This document shows positions 32,101-40,959 of a stretch of DNA of 55,000 nucleotides, piece after piece. The DNA is from Mesostigma viride (Eukaryota; Streptophyta; Mesostigmatophyceae; Mesostigmatales; Mesostigmataceae), in the NCBI GenBank assembly GCA_009746045.1, contig RPFO01000003.1, positions 974,969-1,029,968 on the forward strand, read 5' to 3'. Position 1 is the stretch's first letter, and each line of letters starts with the position of its first letter. Both the position numbers and the translations under genes were made by a program. Under the pieces are notes generated by a model. It made no database searches and was not told the origin of the DNA. It worked only from the letters and a program-made list of their open reading frames with translations.

Positions 32101-35100
32101 CCCCGTCCTTTGACCCCGCCAGCGTGAACCTGCGGGGGTCCCTGCCAGCCTTCCCCCAGGTGGACGTGTACCGGACGATGACGCTCACGGAGCAGCTGGC
32201 GGTGAACGAGCTCACGGGGGAGGAGGTCCCCATCGAGCTGCAGCTCAACCGGTTGGGATTCCTGGACGCGACGACTGAGTTCCCCAACGAGGGCGACACG
32301 GAGGAGTGGGACTTCATCAAGCTGGTGCATTGGGTGTTGTGGGCCCCCAATGAATGTTTTTGGGATCCTGAGGGAGAAGGTTTCCATTCCTTATCCTTGT
32401 TCTCCTTTCCTGGTTGTTCTCTCATCCCCCAATACAAAGGTTTCCTTTTAAGGTTGATCCAGAGAGAAGGTTTTCTCTTTACCTGCGTGCCTTGCATGCC
32501 TGGTGGCCTCCGGCTTCCGCCTTCGCCCCCCCCGGCTTTTGTGTCCTGCCCTTGACCCCTTGACCCCTTGACCCCTTGTGTCCTGTTACCTTCTGTGCCG
32601 GTCACCCGCTGCCAGTCGGCGGACAGCCACCCAATGCACCTCCATCTGGTCCAGGTCCAGCTGGTGGCTCGCTTCGACTTTGTGGAAGGTGCCTCGTGCG
32701 ACTGCCCTCTCTACTCGGGGGCAGCACCAAACCCGTGCGTCGCGACATGCGTGGACCTGAGCAACCCTATCACGCCGCAGCCGGAGGAGCGAGGGTGGAA
32801 GGACACCGTGCCTGGTACGATGATCGAACTAGAGCAATAATTTCTAAAAGTATCAAGTAATAATGCTCGATTAGAGAGGATGACGAACTGGGTGATCTGT
32901 ACATTTAGTACAATGTAATTCTACAACTATATAATTTAATGGACAATATACAGCAACCCCGTCCCTTTACACCCAGAGGACTCAGGGCTCAGTGGGATTG
33001 GAGCCGTGCTGCATGCTTTGTACTCGAGCAGTAGATGGGGTATTATACCTAACGACAGGGGTACTTACGTTGACTACTATTGCCAGTCACGTGCACTAAA
33101 GAAATCTGGTTGTGAACAAGGCTTGTGTTGGGTAGTGAGATGGGGGGAGGTTGCAGCAGTCAGGTTTAGGGATTATTTTCTTGGGAAGTGACACCAAACC
33201 CGGGTGTTGCCCTCGCAAAGCATTGGCGCGGGTCATGTGTCAGGGGCTGCTGTGGATGCTGTAGGTTTGAAGCAGGCTCCAGTTGGAGTTAGGTTGTGCA
33301 TGAGAATGGTGGTTATAGATGAGTTGGGTGGTGTTGCCCTTTTCATTTCAATTGCATCTGGTATACACTCGCGATTGTAGTACCCGCTGGTAAGGAACCA
33401 ATTGTACTTTGTTTCAGTGTTGCTGATGTGTCTTTGCTGCCGGCCGTGTGTGATGTGTGCTTGCGTATGTGTGGTATCGTGAATTTGTTCCTCAGTATTC
33501 ATCTGCCTGTTTGAATTCCTAATCATTGCCTACTATTCGTTGGATGACAGCCCCCCTCAGCGGGCCAGATCAAATGCATCTGCTGTCGATTGATGTGCCT
33601 ATTTGAGTGCCTATATTATTCATGTGCCTATTCGTGTACCTATTTGTGTGCCTATTCGTGTGTGTATTCGTGGTTCATCAGCCCACCCAGGCCAGATCAC
33701 ACGCATCCGTATGCGCTTTGCGCCCAACGACGGCAGCTCCAACACCTTCCCCTTTGACGCGGGCAGGTACCCCGGCTACGTCTGGCACTGCCACATGCTG
33801 GAGCACGAGGACAACGACATGGTACGATGAATAGCCGAATAGGAGGCTGTATATGATCTAGGGGATGATAGGGCAGAGGGTGGTGGAGCACGAGGACAAC
33901 GACATGACCAGTACGATAAGTATAGCCGAACAGGCCACCAATAATAGGAGCTAGGCAGTATGTGAGCTAGGATAGATAGGGCACAATAGGGCAGGGCATA
34001 TGCTGGAGGACGACGAGATGTTGATGGTTAGGGACATAGTATACGATAAGGACATTGCATGGGTGCTATAATAGTAGTAGGGCCAGGCTGATTGTGTAGG
34101 GCAATCCCTATCATCAAGCACATAGAGTCATGGTATATCAGGGAAGCAGGCGGAGGCATCGACTGGCATTATTATGGTGACATGGTGCGCGTTAGTAAGG
34201 TGCTGCCACCAATCACCCAATCATGTATGACCACGACCTAGCTAGGGCAGCATGCGAAGCGTGCAGGGTAGGGCAGCACATGTGATGATGTGAATCGTGC
34301 AGGGTAGGGCAGCATGTGCGGCGCGTGCAGGGCAGGGCAGCGATGATGTGCGGCGCGAGCAGGGTAGGGCGGGCCGGGGTGCGCGGTGGACGTAGCACGC
34401 GCATATACATGGATGACCAAACCTCCCGGTATCAGCAGCCATCCTGATTTCAGAGGATGCTGATGGCGGCATGCAGAAGTCAGGTTAACCGGGGTTAACA
34501 AGTCAGGTGCCTTATTATTATATCTCGATTATCTGGGAAATTAGTTTTAGTGTTGACATCAACTAGCTGGAATAGAGGTAAGTAGCTTCGTATGGCTGTT
34601 ATTGCTCTCTAAAGTTTCATTTTTGCTTGCCAGGCCCTGCCAGCTCGACCATGCAGCTCGTTGAATACTGCCGTTGAGATCAACGGTGGATTAAATGTAG
34701 ATTGTCAAACTAATTAGTACATTGTGAAATCAATTAGTAGCATTAATTAGTAGCACATCAACGTTCTATAGCCATGCGAGCATAAATCCTCAATGAAATG
34801 GGTGATGGAATGGAATGGGTGTCCATCTAGCCTCTTGTAATATAGGGATGCGGCTCCCCGGCCCGAAGCGCTATGGTTATCTCTATTTGTCACTGCATGT
34901 CATGCATGATTCTCCCCCACCATTGACTGGGGCCGTTTATATCCTTCATGACTGCCTGCCAAGTGGCTTTGTATAGTCACCTGCCCCCGGATCTCGGACA
35001 AGCCGAGGGGCGCCCACGGCATGATGACCCCGTTCTTTCATATAATATAGATAGCACATGTCCTTGCCTAGCCGGCCTATATCACGGAAAGTCCAGTGGT

Positions 35101-35412
35101 GGGGCGCCCCCTTGCCAGCCCGGCGCACTAGGTGAATATAAAACGCCTGGGCTGGGAAGGCTCGGTGCAGCAGCTCGTCGATCTATTATCTCTAAGGTGG
35201 TCAGTCAGGCGCGCCAGTAGGGCTAAAATGTATAGTACTTAGATTATGGATGCGATCTCGTGATCGAATGCCCAACTGAGGTTTCCATTATACAGTGCTA
35301 ATGCCCCTTCTTCGTATTGCCAACTGCCGACGTTGATCTATGCGTGTGTGTGACTGTATGTGTGCATGTGCCGGTGTGTGTGCAGATGAGGCCATATTTC
35401 GTGGTCCCCTGA
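26170..35412 (+). CDS. Secreted CotA/bilirubin-oxidase-type multicopper oxidase, twelve exons
   Basis: Exons: 26170-26225, 26410-26548, 27265-27351, 28233-28342, 29269-29362, 29847-29916, 30300-30606, 31070-31291, 32006-32324, 32616-32814, 33691-33821, 35386-35412. Nearly all introns are GT-AG with good context; the exon 9 donor (GTGCAT) is weak. All phases agree, giving 586 aa. The start is followed by a clear signal peptide (LAAVLALLGTFASC), so the protein should be secreted. Copper sites appear in order: VVHVHGG (exon 5), WYHDHAL (exons 6-7), SHPMHLHLV (exon 10) and WHCHMLEHEDNDM (exon 11), with Cys and His for type 1 copper and a Met as likely axial ligand. Other family landmarks are LAKFVDPLP, YPGPTIR, TRLNVYAGLAG and VNGKVWPF. 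The last exon encodes only MRPYFVVP before the stop. Family members oxidise phenolics, bilirubin or Mn(II) with reduction of O2 to water; the substrate here is unknown. Confidence 0.94.
27156..27182 (+). repeat. Exact echo of the exon 3 acceptor and exon start
   Basis: 27 of 27 bases match 27255-27281, covering CCCGCAG and the first 17 bases of exon 3 (CCTCTGCACCGCGACCT). The copy lies 99 bp upstream inside intron 2. If it were used as acceptor, the frame would reach TGA after six codons. Confidence 0.95.
27474..27669 (+). repeat. 49-bp tandem repeat, four copies, intron 3
   Basis: Four essentially identical units starting TAATATGATGTACTGCCATA and ending GGGGGTTACCCACGG, at 27474, 27523, 27572 and 27621. 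Identity between units suggests recent expansion. Confidence 0.97.
28343..28420 (+). repeat. Repeated donor motif directly after exon 4
   Basis: The unit GTGAGT(G)CTGGCACCCGCACTCAT (24 bp) occurs three times, starting with the real donor at 28343, then a fourth GTGAGT. Several consensus 5' splice sites thus lie in tandem at 24-bp steps, which would keep the frame if an alternative donor were used. Confidence 0.92.
28754..28866 (+). repeat. 25-bp tandem repeat, intron 4
   Basis: About four and a half copies of TAGTCACGCTGCACCAGTCATTAGA. Confidence 0.95.
29062..29112 (+). repeat. 12-bp tandem repeat, intron 4
   Basis: About four copies of TATCTTGTATTG. Confidence 0.9.
29150..29180 (+). repeat. 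Echo of the exon 5 acceptor and exon start
   Basis: CAGCGTCCCCA then GGTGGTCCAC, interrupted by a small insertion, matching the real junction at 29266-29291. It lies about 115 bp upstream in intron 4. Confidence 0.8.
30093..30132 (+). repeat. Diverged echo of the exon 7 start
   Basis: It resembles 30297-30332 with a 3-bp insertion and several substitutions. Read in the exon phase it gives DRTLGMTRLNV against DHALGTTRLNV in the true exon. It lies about 200 bp upstream in intron 6. Confidence 0.8.
30977..31008 (+). repeat. Echo of the exon 8 acceptor and exon start
   Basis: GTGCTCC, then CGACGGCTCCAACGC, then GCTT match the real junction at 31057-31090, 15 bases in the core being identical. 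The echo has lost the AG acceptor (ATGCACG against GCGCAGC). It lies about 80 bp upstream in intron 7. Confidence 0.85.
31807..31982 (+). repeat. (CCCTCG)n hexanucleotide tract next to the exon 9 acceptor
   Basis: About 28 uninterrupted units followed by CCCCCG variants and a C/T run, ending about 25 bp before the AG of exon 9. It forms an extreme pyrimidine tract; the complement (CGAGGG)n is G-quadruplex-prone. ORFs of Leu-Ala or Arg-Pro repeats over it are artefacts. Confidence 0.97.
33548..33582 (+). repeat. Echo of the exon 11 acceptor and exon start
   Basis: CAGCCCCCCTCAG...GGCCAGATCAAATGCATCTG resembles 33679-33711 (GGCCAGATCACACGCATCCG), about 130 bp upstream in intron 10. It retains an AG acceptor. 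Confidence 0.85.
33600..33672 (+). repeat. Degenerate 14-bp repeat, intron 10
   Basis: Repeated GTGCCTATT(C/T)GTG-like units immediately upstream of the exon 11 acceptor. Confidence 0.8.
33884..34020 (+). repeat. Two echoes of the exon 11 end and donor, intron 11
   Basis: The first echo (33884-33933) repeats GGAGCACGAGGACAACGACATG and the following ACGAT...TAGCCGAA of the intron. The second (34000-34020) reads ATGCTGGAGGACGACGAGATG. The connecting DNA (AGCTAGG, GATAGGGCA) also repeats, so the whole block is a three-member degenerate tandem of exon end plus intron start. Confidence 0.9.
34254..34378 (+). repeat. Degenerate tandem repeat in intron 11
   Basis: Four copies of a unit containing CGTGCAGGGTAGGGCAGCA with intervening GATGATGTG. 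Confidence 0.85.
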
Positions 35413-35888
35413 ATCCGAGGCCTGCGCTAGTTAAGTAGCAAGTCATTTTTTGCGCCCAACTGCCAGTGACACTTATGCTATCATGGGTGACACATGTGCA
35501 GATCAGCAAAAAGTGTGTCGGTCCTTGATCGCTTGATACTATCTAGACCTCAACGTACGACTGGGAATAACATTTATATAGTGTGTGTGTGTGTGTTTAC
35601 ATCACATATTTTCCAAGAAGAAACTTGCTGGTTTGGTGGAACATATTCCATGGTGGGCAATAGGTGGACATTCCATGATTGATGTACTGACTAGCTTACG
35701 CTGATTAATTATTTATAATTAATTTACACGTAACTGCGCCACGTGAGCGTAGGACTTTCTCAGAAAAATGAATACTAGTATGGGATGGACGTGGCTTACG
35801 CTGACACCTCGATCTAAACCATCCCTGCACATCTATCTCATATTTGGTCTCTCGATCATCATGCTGGGCTACTAGAGTGCAAATAACC
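35413..35888. other. Downstream of the oxidase; LINE tail remnant, otherwise nothing seen
   Basis: 35695-35795 (minus sense) resembles the TTAA-rich tail region seen at 42.80-42.87 kb and 40.79-40.88 kb. A short (GT)n occurs at 35580-35596. No gene recognised. Confidence 0.4.
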
Positions 35889-36175
35889 GAGCATAGCGGG
35901 CCCCATGGTCGGCGCGGATCTGGACGTCATATTGGCGTCAGCGCTTGTCGGTGGCGCTGACTCGGGCCATGGCTGACATCATGCTCCGCCGTACGCGGGC
36001 TGATTTTGCGGTGCAGCAGGGCTATTCTAGGTTCGATCCCGTTAGGCGTTTCCATTGGTCTTATCGTAGTATAGAGCTTTGACATGGCTCTGTGTATAGG
36101 TTTATAGCGGGGCGTTTGCTTTGGTTTGAGTGATTTCACTCTGCTGTAAGTAATTATATTTTTATTATATAATAT
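35889..36175 (+). mobile_element. LINE 3' end (CCHC-endonuclease family)
   Basis: It matches 43.01-43.27 kb: the final coding part (ending ADFAVQQGY in the intact frame), then the shared 3' UTR GTTAGGCGTTTCCATTGGTC through TTTCACTCTGCTGTAAGTAA and an AT-rich tail. It is 5'-truncated. Confidence 0.85.
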
Positions 36176-36185
36176 ATTGAAATAT

Positions 36186-36700
36186 ATAATTACTTACAGC
36201 AGAACTTAAAGGCGCCCACGTAAAAATAAACAAAGCCACTGCTAACAATAGATACCACGACAAAACAACTATACACTAGCCGGCATGGGACACTCGATCC
36301 ACACCGCGCCCTAGCTGCCGAATGAAGTAAAATGCAGCCTAATAACCGTGCTGCGCCGCAAAGTGAGCTCATGTGCGGCGGAGCAAGATGTCAGCCATAG
36401 CCCGGGTAATTGCTACCGAAACGGGCGTTGGCGCCAATACGATGTCCAGGTCCGCGCTGACCAAGGGGCCCGCTGGCCCTCCAGGTCCAGGCGGTCCTTC
36501 CAGAGCCGGCAGCACGAACCCGGCGGTCAGGGTCCCCATGGCCCCGAACTCCTCCAATTAGACAAAGGGCACCACACGGTGGTGCCCGACGTCCCCATTG
36601 GCCGTGAGCTTGGCCCGCTCAGCCCGATCCGCCGTGTAGCCCGCCGGCAGCCTGGGATGCACCAATGACATGGCTAAGAGCCAAGGGGGGAGCCATATTA
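36186..36700 (-). mobile_element. LINE 3' end, inverted, tail-to-tail with the previous copy
   Basis: The minus strand carries degenerate C-terminal coding sequence equivalent to 46.03-46.34 kb. Its 3' tail (CTGCTGTAAGTAATTATATA on the minus strand, 36181-36205) faces the tail of the plus-strand copy. The frame is broken. Confidence 0.8.
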
Positions 36701-36721
36701 TATATATAGTACATCTTTTAC

Positions 36722-37115
36722 GTGGGTGCCTTTACTCTGCTGTAAGTACTTAATCATATATTTTGATATATATTAAAAATATAATTACTTACAGCAGAGT
36801 GAAATCACTCAAACCAAAGCAAACGCCCAGCTATAAACCTATATACAGAGCCATGTCAAAGCTCTATACTACGATAAGACCAATGGAAACGCCTAACGGG
36901 AGGAACCTAATAGCCCTGCTGCACCGCAAAATCAGCCCGCGTACGGCGGAGCATGATGTCAGCCATGGCCCGAGTCAGCGCCACCGACAAGCGCTGACGC
37001 CAATATGACGTCCAGGTCCGCGCCGACCATGGGGCCCGCTGGCCCTCCAGGTCCAGCCGGTCCTCCCGGAGCCGGCAGCACTCCTTGAAGAAGGCGGAGG
37101 TCAGGGGCCCCATGG
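36722..37115 (-). mobile_element. Second tail-to-tail LINE pair
   Basis: Plus 36722-36765 is a tail-only remnant (CTCTGCTGTAAGTA). Minus 36780-37115 is a well-preserved 3' end with coding sequence for FFKECCRLREDRLDLEGQR and the rest of the C-terminus. Confidence 0.85.
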
Positions 37116-37289
37116 CTTTTGATATATATACATCCATGCTAGACGGCGACCACGTACTGCCAATTAAGTCCTGAGTGGACAAGAATGTGAACTATTTGCG
37201 GTCTCATATACATTCCGTTTACACAGGGCTGCACGGGGCTCTACCATGACGCCCGTCCTTTTGATCGGCTCTACGGCAACCACCCACCA

Positions 37290-38195
37290 CATATATAATG
37301 ATCTGCATGATGGGTCTGCATGCGAGCTTGAACGATCAGGGGAAGGCTTGGCTTCACTCCGTTTCCCTTGAGGGGAGCGTGGGGTCCGCATTCCTGCGCG
37401 CCCTCCCCATGAGCCCTTTGTTCACACTGGTTCCGGCCCTTTACGCCATCGCTCTCCGCCACCAGCTCTTTGCCCCGCAACCTCTCATCACGGCGGGTGC
37501 GTCCTGCGGCAGCTGCGGGCTTGCTCTGGATACTACTGGGACGCACTACATCGCGTGCATGGGTGGCCAGCAGAACCAGAACTGGTTCCTCTATCTCCAT
37601 ACCGCTCTCCTCCGGGTGGTGTGTGCCATGGTTCGGTCGGTCTTTCCCCACTCCACCATTAAGTGCGAGGACGCGGATGGGGCCGCCCTCTACTCACCCA
37701 ACCACCGCCCCGACATTACCGTGCTTGACTACGACGGGCAGGGTTGCCACCTGCTCATCGATGTCTCCGTGGCTCGGCCGCTTTCCGGTCGCCACATCCT
37801 CCGGGCGGCTGTGGATGCCGGCGCTGCTGCCGCTGTGGCTGAGCGCGACAAGTTTGCCTCCTACGGCAATGTGGGGCCCCACCGGGTCATCCCCTTTGTC
37901 CTTGAGGAGTTCGGGGCCATGGGCCCCAAGACAGCGGAGTTTTTCCACGAGTGCTGCCAGCGCCGTGAAGACCGCCTCGACCTCGAGGGTCAGACCGCCC
38001 GGGCGTTGGCCCGTGGTCGGCCCGCACGTGGTCCTCGTATTGGCGGCAGCGTCTGTCACTCGCCCTCACTCGCACCGTGGCTGATGTGTTATTCCGCCGC
38101 ACCCGGGCCGACTTTGTCGCGACCCACGCGGTCTAGATTCCTTCCAGGCCTGCATGGTGGGCCGGCAGCGCTGTTGCTGCGTGTAGTTTTGTGAT
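37290..38195 (+). mobile_element. LINE ORF2 C-terminal segment with CCHC motif and PD-(D/E)xK-like endonuclease
   Basis: An open frame from 37298 encodes a CCHC cluster (CGSCGLALDTTGTHYIAC; C70-x2-C73-x9-H83-x3-C87 from the Met) and then RPDI (P138-D139) and LLIDVSV (D155). That order and spacing is the layout of the restriction-like endonuclease at the C-terminus of R2-type and some algal LINEs. FVLEEFGAMG and RREDRLDLEGQ follow. Near 38010 a frameshift moves the true C-terminus (WRQRLSLALTRTVAD to RADFVATHAV) into another frame. The copy is truncated at its 5' side, so no RT is present here. Confidence 0.82.
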
Positions 38196-38724
38196 GTATC
38201 GTTAGTTGTACCTTGTGCCGCTGGCGTGATCCTTGGATGTCTGTGTCAGATTACTATTAATTTCTTCAGGGTTATTCTCCCAGTCATCGGTTTTTTCCTT
38301 ATGTTGCATGCCTATCTCACCTCCGTAATCTATCATTCTCACTGAACATATATAATGAGCGACACATGCATTGTGCGCCCCCTCCTCCTGCGTCACGTGA
38401 GCAGATATCCTCAGTGAATTGCAATGGGAGGTGAGCTCCGGCCCTCTGCCTATCTACAACCTCTTGTTGCAGGATATCCTCCTCCAACTTGGGGTCAGGT
38501 GCACCCGCGTCATATATCACTCAGGAAGTGATCTGCAGATATCACTTAATTCCCGCGGGATGAAGCGCCCACAACCCTGCAAGTACTAGCGAGAGGCTAG
38601 TGCCACTAGAGCTCTAGTCACCCAACTCGATCATCCCATTTCCATCCCATTGAGAATTTACGCTCATGCACGCGCGACGCAGCCGTGGTGACGTGTAATA
38701 ATTTCACTCAGACGTATATAGTAC
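38196..38724. other. LINE 3' UTR-like and unassigned DNA
   Basis: 38630-38700 contains the CATCCCATT...GCTCATGCACGCG(C)GACGCAG region shared with 42.79-42.87 kb. No gene recognised. Confidence 0.4.
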
Positions 38725-38797
38725 TTAGTGATCGAATTTTACTCAGTGATCAAGCAGGAAACCCATAGAATACAATCCGGTATGTCAGAGGATAGCC
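38725..38797 (+). repeat. 72-73 bp flanking direct repeat, left copy
   Basis: TTAGTGATCGAATTTTACTC through GGATAGCC, identical to 40514-40586. It directly abuts the inverted-repeat end of the element between them. Confidence 0.95.
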
Positions 38798-40513
38798 TCG
38801 TCGTCTGTCCCAACTCAGTCCTCACAGGAGGACTGAGTTGACAATTTTCAACCGCGTGTAGCGACTAGGTGGGGGGTCCATCCCAAATGTTTTGATGTGG
38901 ATCTGGGGTGTACTAGATATCATTTTGTTGGCAAAAATACTGCATATGTGAAAACTTGACCCGAACACCTGAAAATTACACGGACGTTGGGCGCCCCTCG
39001 CGAATTTGCATTTTTCGGGATAAGAACGAGTGGGAAAAATTCAATCAAATCCTGGTGCATGAAGAAAAAATATAGGCATGTAAACAACATAGTTCTTGAA
39101 GCGTGGCAAAAAACTGGGCTCCATTTGGCCACTGCAACTGCCTGAAACAATTAAAAAACTCTCAGTCCTCAGGAGAGGAATGGGGCTTTTGCTAACTTTG
39201 CTAGCATGTAAGTGCGGTCATACTACATCACCGTGGCCACCAACCATCCCAATCAACTCATTTCCCTTCAAGCATTACAGGACAACACACTTGCATCATC
39301 ATACTTCAGGTATATCATACCTTATCATGTAGTGAGAGCCTATGCATGCATGTAGGGAATGGGCTTGGATACCTACCAACAAAGGGTTATGTTATAAGTG
39401 TCAACCACCAATATAATGGGTAGGTTAAGCATATTTCCATTGTTTCAAACAACAATAGATATGGCTATAACTGTTTTGCCTTGCCATGATGTGGCCAACA
39501 TAGTTGCTGGCACATGATGGCAGTGGTTTGTCACCAAGACTTTTCACTCACCCGTAAAAGCTTGAATGCACCCTTGACGCAGCCCGTGGCCACACAATCA
39601 TGCAGTATGAACGTAGCAAAAGAATAACTAACATCTATGAAGGTGTTTAAACCTGCACAGCTCCTAAAACCCTGCACAACTACACTGGGTTAAGGCAAAT
39701 GCCTGCTAACATCATCTGAAAAGGGGGTTTTAGAGAGGGGCAGGCAACGGTCAAGAAAGAGCATCAAGACTTGAACCTGACAACGCCTCGCAAGCTTAAA
39801 CTCATGTACGAACATCAAGGAACGAAGAGGCAACGATTATCCGGCTTTACCTGGCACGGCTGGCGTTACCTTGGCCCAGGCGGTGCCCGCAAAAGTGGCA
39901 CTTTGCGGCACATAGACCATGACGTGACAGAATGGTCGAGATCATCAAATCTATACTGTCACTCAATATATTCTAATACAATCATGTTAACATGTAGAAA
40001 GAAACCTATCAGCCATTGAAATTGCGCCGGAAAGCAAGCGCAGTAATCAATTCCGTCGACCTGCCTTATCGCAGTTTTTTCCAGCAAGAACAGTGCCGAC
40101 ACCGGGTAAATCGCATCCCCGCGAGCTAAAAATTGATTTATATCATCTTTAGGGCATGTTAAATCTATTTACTGAGTTTGGACGGCTAACTCGTCCGCAA
40201 ACGTAAACTGCATGCATGGGCGCGAGCCGCCATGGCTAGGTCGTGCATTTCCGGAACTCGCGTTTCACGTGGAAAAGTACCCTTACCACCTGTACTTTGA
40301 CCGTACAGTTAGCCGCGCATACCAAATCCAAAAAAATCCCAAAAATATGTCCAAGAAAGATCTTTTCACGTAGTATTTGAATAAATTTTGAGAGAATTTT
40401 TTTGTCAAACATTCTGACCGGGGCGAATTTTCTACGAAACCCAAAAACTCGGTCCTCTAGAGAGGACTGAGTTCAACTCAGTCCTCCGTAGAGGACCAGG
40501 GACAGACGACGAG
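38798..40513. mobile_element. 1.7 kb element with 15-bp terminal inverted repeats and subterminal hairpins
   Basis: The ends are (C)TCGTCGTCTGTCCC and its reverse complement. Just inside the left end is a hairpin, CAACTCAGTCCTC-ACAG-GAGGACTGAGTTG. Inside the right end, a 47-bp near-palindrome uses the same AACTCAGTCCTC stem. A fragment of the right end is present at 47596-47696. No transposase was recognised; internal ORFs (for example 39771-40019) are short. The identical 72-73 bp flanks are far longer than usual target duplications. Confidence 0.8.
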
Positions 40514-40586
40514 TTAGTGATCGAATTTTACTCAGTGATCAAGCAGGAAACCCATAGAATACAATCCGGTATGTCAGAGGATAGCC
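40514..40586 (+). repeat. 72-73 bp flanking direct repeat, right copy
   Basis: Identical to 38725-38797. Confidence 0.95.
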
Positions 40587-40789
40587 AAGTGCTAGCTGCA
40601 CTACTGCCTTGTCTGGCGCCATTACAGCTAGTAGAGGACAGCTCGGATGACGATCGCATGTAACCCCATCTAGTACTATAATGTTTAGTAGGCATGATGC
40701 AGACGATATTTATTTGTTTGTTTAAACTTTTCAGTAATTATACTTTTCTAATGAAATCAGCATATAGTAATCTTTGGCATTAATTAATT

Positions 40790-40945
40790 AAAATTAATTT
40801 ACACGTGACAGTCGCATGCCTCACGTGAGGCATAAGTTCTCAGTGGCATCCACCACAGGGATCGAATGGGATGGAACTAATTAATTTCAATGTGCTTCCC
40901 GGCGTTGGGGAGTCGCGGAGCCTTAACTGCCCCCGATGGATGGAT
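40790..40945 (-). mobile_element. LINE tail remnants
   Basis: The minus strand contains the CATCCCATTC...GAGAACTTATGCC region and TTAA-rich tail, and the GCGACTCCCCAACGCCGGGA motif seen at other LINE 3' ends. Confidence 0.55.
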
Positions 40946-40959
40946 GCATGGATGGATTG

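Noticed and set aside
31766-32127. Leu-Ala or Arg-Pro repeat proteins
   Set aside because: Translation of the (CCCTCG)n tract; the exon 9 frame is different and starts at 32006.
38798-40513. Helitron, because of the terminal hairpins and the TC start
   Set aside because: It has terminal inverted repeats and a long flanking duplication, and lacks a CTRR 3' end and an A/T insertion site.
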